This document shows positions 59,761 to 64,000 of a stretch of 64,000 nt of DNA, in pieces (the first letter of the stretch is position 1; every line of letters starts with the position of its first letter). Location of the stretch: positions 434,001-498,000 of the forward strand of contig NZ_CP050948.1 of the NCBI RefSeq assembly GCF_019443745.1. The letters run 5' to 3'. Position numbers and translations under genes: made by a program. Under the pieces are notes generated by a model. The model made no database searches. It was not told the DNA's origin and saw nothing but the letters and a program-made list of their open reading frames with translations. The stretch comes from Iamia sp. SCSIO 61187 (GTDB lineage: Bacteria > Actinomycetota > Acidimicrobiia > Acidimicrobiales > Iamiaceae).

Positions 59761-60316
59761 GCGCCCTGCCGGTCCGGTCGGCCTGGCGGCGGCCCCGACG
59801 GCTGTCGATCGAAGCGCCAGCCCGAGCCGGCGGCGCAGCCGCTTCGGCGGGGATGGGCCCGGCCCTCGGACGCCTGGCCCGGGGGAGGCCTGCGGAGTCG
59901 CGCCCTGCCGGTCCGGTCGGCCTGGCGGCAGCCCCGACGGCTGTCGATCGAAGCGCCAGCCCGAGCCGGCGGCGCAGCCGCTTCGGCGGGGATGGGCCCG
60001 GCCCTCGGACGCCTGGCCCGGGGGAGGCCTGCGGAGTCGCGTCCTGCCGGTCCGGTCGGCCTGGCGGCAGCCCCGACGGCTGTCGATCGGTGCGCCAGCC
60101 CGAGCCGGCGGCGCAGCCGCTTCGGCGGGGATGGGCCCGGCCCTCGGACGCCTGGCCCGGGGGAGGCCTGCGGAGTCGCGTCCTGCCGGTCCGGTCGGCC
60201 TGGCGGCAGCCCCGACGGCTGTCGATCGAAGCGCCAGCCCGAGCCGGCGGCGCAGCCGCTTCGGCGGGGATGGGCCCGGCCCTCGGACGCCGGTGTCCCG
60301 GAGAGGCCTCCGACCT
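59761..60316. repeat. Four tandem 139-bp repeats upstream of bioA
   Basis: Copies begin at 59761, 59900, 60039 and 60178, each gcg(c/t)cctgccggtccggtc. Internal landmarks are gcctggcggc(a/g)gccccgac, gctgtcgatcg, agcgccagcccgagcc and a GC palindrome cggcggcgcagccgc. Only a few single-base differences separate the copies; the fourth diverges in its last ~25 bases. Because 139 is not a multiple of three, any frame changes with each copy, so it is non-coding. The whole 59693-60326 gap holds only this array, a GC hairpin (59730-59759) and the bioA promoter. A single diverged copy is at 48001-48047. Confidence 0.9.
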
Positions 60317-60326
60317 GGCTTCCGCT

Positions 60327-60926
60327 TCAGCGGAGCTGGTCCTCGGCGGCCTGGCGGACCTGCCAGTCGCGGTCGGTGCGGGCCCGCTCGAGGGCGGCGG
60401 CCACGTCGGGGCCGTCGAAGGGGGCGAGGGCGATGACGGCGCGCCGGCGGACGGTCGCCTTGTCGGCGGTGGCGGCGAGGACGGCGGGCAGCCCAGCGGG
60501 GTCGCCGATGGCCCCCAGGGCGGCGACGGCCGCCTCCCGCACCAGGGCGTCGGCGTGCCCGGTCGCCAGGGCGGCGAGGCGGTCGACGGCCCCGGGTTCG
60601 GGCGGGGTCCGCTCGCCGCACGCCCAGGCGGCCACCTCGACGACGGTGGCGTCGTCGTCGTCGAGGAGCCCGAGGAGGCTGACGTCGATCGAACCGGCGG
60701 CCGCCTCCTCGGCGGCCCGGCGCCGCACCGCCGCCGCCGGGTCGTCTCGTGCCGCCCGCAGGTCGTCGGCCCCGAGGGCACCGGCCCGGGCGAGGGCGCC
60801 CAGGGCGGTGGCCCGCACCGCCGGGTCGGGGTCGGTCAGCGCCGCCCGGGCCGTGGCGGTGTCGCCCCGGTGGCCGGCCTCGGCCACCGCCGCCCGCCGC
60901 TCCGCTGCCGCCCCGAGGTCGTCCAC
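60327..60926 (-). CDS. HEAT-repeat protein
   Basis: 199 residues from GTG 60926; the frame is longer but upstream codons are not protein-like. It consists of Ala-rich two-helix repeats of ~30 residues: ALTDPDPAVRATALGALARA, ALATGHADALVREAAVAALG, and a final RTDRDWQVRQAAEDQL. HEAT/PBS-lyase-like repeats form a curved scaffold for protein binding. No catalytic motif. It is followed by the 139-bp repeat array and then bioA on the same strand. Confidence 0.8.
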   Translation of the reverse strand: MDDLGAAAERRAAVAEAGHRGDTATARAALTDPDPAVRATALGALARAGALGADDLRAARDDPAAAVRRRAAEEAAAGSIDVSLLGLLDDDDATVVEVAAWACGERTPPEPGAVDRLAALATGHADALVREAAVAALGAIGDPAGLPAVLAATADKATVRRRAVIALAPFDGPDVAAALERARTDRDWQVRQAAEDQLR

Positions 60927-61083
60927 CCCGCCAGTCGACCACGCCGAGGCCCTCGAGCGGCAGACGGGGGCGCTCCGGCCGGCGAGGCACAGCCGGGGGC
61001 CCGCGGCGTGACCCCGGGGGGCGGCAGGCGCGCACCGGGCCGACGTCGGCGGGCCCTCGGGCGCGTGGCAGGCTGCTGCTCCC

Positions 61084-62181
61084 GTGGAACCGGCCGCCCC
61101 GACCCCGCTCCCGCCGATCCGGCTGCGCTGGCACCCGATCTGGGCCGTCCTCGGCGTCCTGCTGGTCCTGACCGTCACGGCCGTCGGCGCCGGAGGCCTG
61201 GTCCGGGCGCCCTACGTCGTCTACGCCCCGGGTTCGGCCATCCCCACCGAGCCCGCCATCAGCACCCCCGGCACCGAGACCTACCAGACCGACGGCACCG
61301 TGCTCTTCCTCACCGTGTCCCTGCGGGGTGCGTCCCGGAGGATGGGCTACGCCGAGGCCCTGTGGGGGTGGGTCAAGGGCGACCAGGACGTCTACCCCCG
61401 CGACGCGATCCTGGGCGGCCAGAGCGGCGAGGAGAACCGCGAGGCCTCCGTGCAGGAGATGGCGCTGTCGCAGGAGGTGGCGGCCAAGGTCGCCCTGGAG
61501 CACCTGGGCTACGAGGTGCCCGTCGAGGGGACCGGCACCGTCATCAGCGACGTCATCGCCGACACCCCGGCGGCCGAGGTGCTCGAGCCCTTCGACGTCA
61601 TCACGGCCGTCGACGGCGTGCCCACCCCCACCGACGCCGAGCTGCGCGCCGAGCTCGAGGGCCGGGAGCCGGGCGAGGCCGTCGCCGTCACCTTCGAGCG
61701 CGGTGAGGGGGCCGACGAGCGCACCGAGGACGTCGAGCTGGTGGCCGACCCCGACGACCCGGACCGCACCCTCCTCGGGGTGGTGCAGGTGTTCACCCGG
61801 GACCTGGCCTACGACCTGCCCTTCCCCGTCCGCATCGACACCGAGGACGTGGGCGGGCCCTCGGCCGGGCTGGCGCTGACGCTGGGGATCCTCGACGTGC
61901 TGACGCCGGGGTCGATCACCGGGGGTCGGGACATCGCCGTCACCGGCACGATCGACCCCAGCGGTCGCGTCGGTGAGGTGGGTGGCGTGGGCCAGAAGGC
62001 GGTCGCCGCCAGCCAGGAGGGGGCCGAGCTCCTGCTGGTCCCCTCGGCCGAGGCCGAGCTGGCCGAGCGCTTCGCCGACGCCGACGTGGAGGTCGTGGGC
62101 GTCGACGACCTCGACGACGCCCTCGCCGCCCTGGACGCCCTGGGTGGCAACGCCCTCGACCTGGCCGACACCGGCGGGTAG
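61084..62181 (+). CDS. PDZ-Lon (S16) membrane protease, YlbL family
   Basis: 365 residues, GTG start. One N-terminal membrane helix (~19-40), an N-terminal domain (VVYAPGSAIPTEPAI), a PDZ domain (~150-235; VISDVIADTPAAEVL, FDVITAVDG) and a Lon-type proteolytic domain with the Ser-Lys dyad S260 (VGGPSAGLALTLGILD) and K305 (GGVGQKAVAA). YlbL-type proteases act outside the membrane; in Bacillus YlbL degrades the division inhibitor YneA after DNA damage. No ATPase domain, as expected for the family. Confidence 0.93.
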   Translation: MEPAAPTPLPPIRLRWHPIWAVLGVLLVLTVTAVGAGGLVRAPYVVYAPGSAIPTEPAISTPGTETYQTDGTVLFLTVSLRGASRRMGYAEALWGWVKGDQDVYPRDAILGGQSGEENREASVQEMALSQEVAAKVALEHLGYEVPVEGTGTVISDVIADTPAAEVLEPFDVITAVDGVPTPTDAELRAELEGREPGEAVAVTFERGEGADERTEDVELVADPDDPDRTLLGVVQVFTRDLAYDLPFPVRIDTEDVGGPSAGLALTLGILDVLTPGSITGGRDIAVTGTIDPSGRVGEVGGVGQKAVAASQEGAELLLVPSAEAELAERFADADVEVVGVDDLDDALAALDALGGNALDLADTGG

Positions 62182-62184
62182 TCG

Positions 62185-62199
62185 CCCGACGACGTCGGG
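62185..62199. terminator. Short hairpin after PDZ-Lon gene
   Basis: cccgac/gtcggg stem with loop gac, starting three bases after the stop. The rest of the 190-bp gap up to the kinase shows only weak pairings (ctcctc/gaggag near 62297-62320). Low-strength terminator candidate. Confidence 0.4.
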
Positions 62200-62372
62200 T
62201 CAGCGCCGAGGCGCCGACGGTGCCACCATGCGGCCCCCATGGGGACCGACGAGGAGCCGAGCCGTCAGGCGGGGCGACCCAGAAGCGCAGTGCCCTCTCC
62301 TCCGAGGCTCTGCCGAGGAGATGTCCGGCGCGACCCGGCCCTCTCCGCGCCCGTCTCGGGCCGGAGGACGCG

Positions 62373-64000
62373 GTGAGCACCACGGCGACGTTGGTCCAGC
62401 TCGCCGCCGAGCTGACCCTGTTCGTCGTCGCCGTCGCCGGGGCGGGGCTGTCGATCCGAGCCGGGCTCCTCGGCCTCGACCGGGCGGCTCGGATGCTGCT
62501 CGTCGCCGGCTTCCTGGTCCTGGCCGCGGTGGCCTTCGGGGTGGGGTCGCTCACCATCGACCGCACCGAGGCCCCCGTGGCCCTGGCCGCCGTGCGGTGC
62601 GCCGGCAGCAGCATCGTGGCCCTGGGCGCCCTCCGCTGGGCCGGGAGCCGGGTCGGACGGCCGACCCTGCTCGGCGGGCTCGTCGCCCTGGCGGTCGCGG
62701 CCGTGGTCGAGGCCCGCGGGATCGACGTCCTGGGCGACGGGGTGGGTGCCGAGCCGCTCGTGCTCGTGGCCGGCGTCGTGATCGGGGCGGCCCTGGTCGT
62801 CGCGGGTCGCCACACCATCCCGGGGCGGATCGGGACGAGCGTCGCCGGGGTCCTCCTCGCCGTCGTGCTGCTGGTGTCGTTCTCGGTGTCGGCCGTCATC
62901 AGCCGCACCGTCGAGGACGAGGCCCTGCGCCGCTACGGCGATCGGGCCGAGGCCGAGGCCGCGGCCGCCCTGGCCGAGGCCGAGCTGTCGCTCCAGGAGG
63001 CGACTCTCGTGGCCGCCGGCCTGACCGGCGGCCGAGGGGCGGACCTGGCCCTGCTGGGCGACCCCGAGTCCCCGGCGGCCGCTCGCGACGCGGCACGGGG
63101 CCGCGTCGCGGCCGCGGTGGGCGAGCTGGCCGAGGGACTGGCCATCGAGGCGCCGATCGTGGTGGTGGCCCCCGACGGGGTGCCGGTCGTCGTCGAGCCC
63201 GCAGACCTGGCGTCGGCCACGGCCCTCTCCCTGGCCGGCGACCCCGTCGTGCTGGAGGCGCTCGAGGTCGAGGGGCCGCGCCAGGGGGTCTCCGCGGTCG
63301 GGGCCGAGGCCTACGCCCTCGCCGCCGTCCCGACCCGGGCGACCGACGGCGACACCGGGCCCGGGGCCGTGGTCGTCGCCCGCCCCCTGGACGATGCCTT
63401 CCTGCAGGGCCGCATCGCCTCCGACTCCGAGCCGCTGGGGCTGGCCATCGTCACGCGCGAGGAGGTGGCGGCCACATCGGGGAGCGGCGGTCCGCCCGCC
63501 GCCGCCGTGGTGCGCCGGGCCCGTGCCGCCATCGACGTCGGGGTCGGCGACGGGGACTTCGACGACGGCCGGGCCGTCGTCGCCCGGGTGGTCGCCGCCG
63601 CCGACGCCCCGCCCCAGCTGGCCCTCGTCCTCTCCGCCCCGTCGGAGCGGGTCGGGCGGACCCGCGAGGACCTCTACCGCTCCCTCTTCCTCGTCGCCAT
63701 GCTGGCCGGCCTGGTGGGCATCGCCTTGTCGGTCCTCCTCGGCGAGCGCATCGGCGGCGGCATCCGGGCCCTCACCGCCGCCGCCTCCCGGATCCGCGAG
63801 GGGGACCTCACCGCCCGGGCCGCGGTCGAGCGCGAGGACGAGCTGGGCGAGCTGTCCTCGACCTTCGACGCCATGGCGGTGTCGCTGCACCACCTCACCG
63901 ACGACCTCCGGGAGGCGGCCACCGAGGAGGGGCGGCTGCGGGCCCGGCTGGAGTCGGTGTTCTCCGGGGTGACCGAGGCGGTGGTCGCGGCCGACGCCGA
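62373..64000 (+). CDS. Membrane sensor protein with HAMP domain, probably histidine kinase (3' end outside window)
   Basis: 542 codons are visible without a stop; GGAGG lies five bases before the GTG. Residues ~1-175 contain about six membrane helices (LFVVAVAGAGLSI, LVALAVAAVV, SVAGVLLAVVLLVSF). An extracytoplasmic cache-like region follows (~190-430), then another membrane helix (LFLVAMLAGLVGIALSVLLG), a HAMP domain (ALTAAASRIREGDLTARAAV, DELGELSSTFDAM) and the start of a PAS-like unit (LESVFSGVTEAVVAADA). Kinase or GGDEF output would lie beyond the window. The multi-helix N-terminal block before the cache is unusual for simple kinases. Confidence 0.8.
   Translation, partial: MSTTATLVQLAAELTLFVVAVAGAGLSIRAGLLGLDRAARMLLVAGFLVLAAVAFGVGSLTIDRTEAPVALAAVRCAGSSIVALGALRWAGSRVGRPTLLGGLVALAVAAVVEARGIDVLGDGVGAEPLVLVAGVVIGAALVVAGRHTIPGRIGTSVAGVLLAVVLLVSFSVSAVISRTVEDEALRRYGDRAEAEAAAALAEAELSLQEATLVAAGLTGGRGADLALLGDPESPAAARDAARGRVAAAVGELAEGLAIEAPIVVVAPDGVPVVVEPADLASATALSLAGDPVVLEALEVEGPRQGVSAVGAEAYALAAVPTRATDGDTGPGAVVVARPLDDAFLQGRIASDSEPLGLAIVTREEVAATSGSGGPPAAAVVRRARAAIDVGVGDGDFDDGRAVVARVVAAADAPPQLALVLSAPSERVGRTREDLYRSLFLVAMLAGLVGIALSVLLGERIGGGIRALTAAASRIREGDLTARAAVEREDELGELSSTFDAMAVSLHHLTDDLREAATEEGRLRARLESVFSGVTEAVVAADA

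Noticed and set aside
59761-60316. Repeated peptide (PVGLAAAPTAVDR-like) encoded in the 139-bp array
   Set aside because: The period is not a multiple of three, so the peptide reappears only by frame change and overlaps a pure DNA repeat. There are no start or Shine-Dalgarno signals.
59761-60316. CRISPR array
   Set aside because: The copies are head-to-tail without unique spacers, the unit is 139 bp, and no cas genes are nearby.
56990-60436. A 1148-codon plus-strand frame over the biotin genes
   Set aside because: It is antisense to bioFD and bioA, with Gly/Val/Asp-rich filler composition and no motif. The minus-strand genes have complete conserved motifs.

Overview
This is a very GC-rich, densely coded chromosomal window with many GTG starts, short or overlapping gene junctions and two WhiB-type iron-sulfur regulators. 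That combination points to Actinomycetota. The mix of genes (MreB, DUF2342 zincin, DUF222/HNH '13E12' genes, SenX3-RegX3-like system, YlbL-type PDZ-Lon protein) and the many leaderless-looking starts would suit an Acidimicrobiia/Iamia-like lineage, but the genus is an inference. No rRNA, complete tRNA, CRISPR array or intact transposase was seen.

Layout. 0-2 kb: the end of an ECF sigma factor coupled to a single-pass membrane protein. 2-5.3 kb: a three-gene operon of AIM24-family proteins, the first fused to a TerD domain. 5.5-10.4 kb: a Tat-lipoprotein carotenoid oxygenase, an FAD oxidoreductase, and a GH2-like protein that lacks its catalytic nucleophile. 10.5-15.3 kb: a MoxR-type AAA+ ATPase and its VWA partner, separated by an oppositely oriented membrane protein. 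15.7-22.6 kb: an HNH gene, a hydrolase/macrodomain/TagI operon, two WhiB genes, a formiminotransferase, TatA and an HtrA protease.

22.7-40.7 kb is a phosphate/polyphosphate island: ROK kinase, Ppk1, CYTH-CHAD protein, Nudix hydrolase, two PstS paralogues flanking a two-component system plus a PepSY protein, pstCAB, two PhoU-like proteins, SurE, and a SenX3/RegX3-like pair. Eleven-bp direct repeats resembling PHO boxes lie before ppk, both pstS genes and pstC, which ties the island together.

40.7-42.9 kb is decaying accessory DNA: a frameshifted HNH gene and the collapsed remains of a type I restriction-modification locus. 43-51 kb holds an MFS protein, a GNAT-like protein, a DUF2342 zincin, an SDR epimerase, a triad-less HtrA paralogue, MoaE and MreB. 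51.2-56.5 kb is a branched-chain amino-acid-type ABC transporter (livG, F, H, M, K) whose spacers carry related repeats. 56.6-59.7 kb is a biotin operon with bioA and a bioF-bioD fusion. Upstream of bioA are four perfectly phased 139-bp tandem repeats, then a HEAT-repeat gene, a PDZ-Lon protein and a truncated sensor kinase.

A family of short palindromes, most with a GGTGCC-N-GGCACC or GGGTCTGACCC core, sits mainly at gene 3' ends across the window and probably supplies many terminators.
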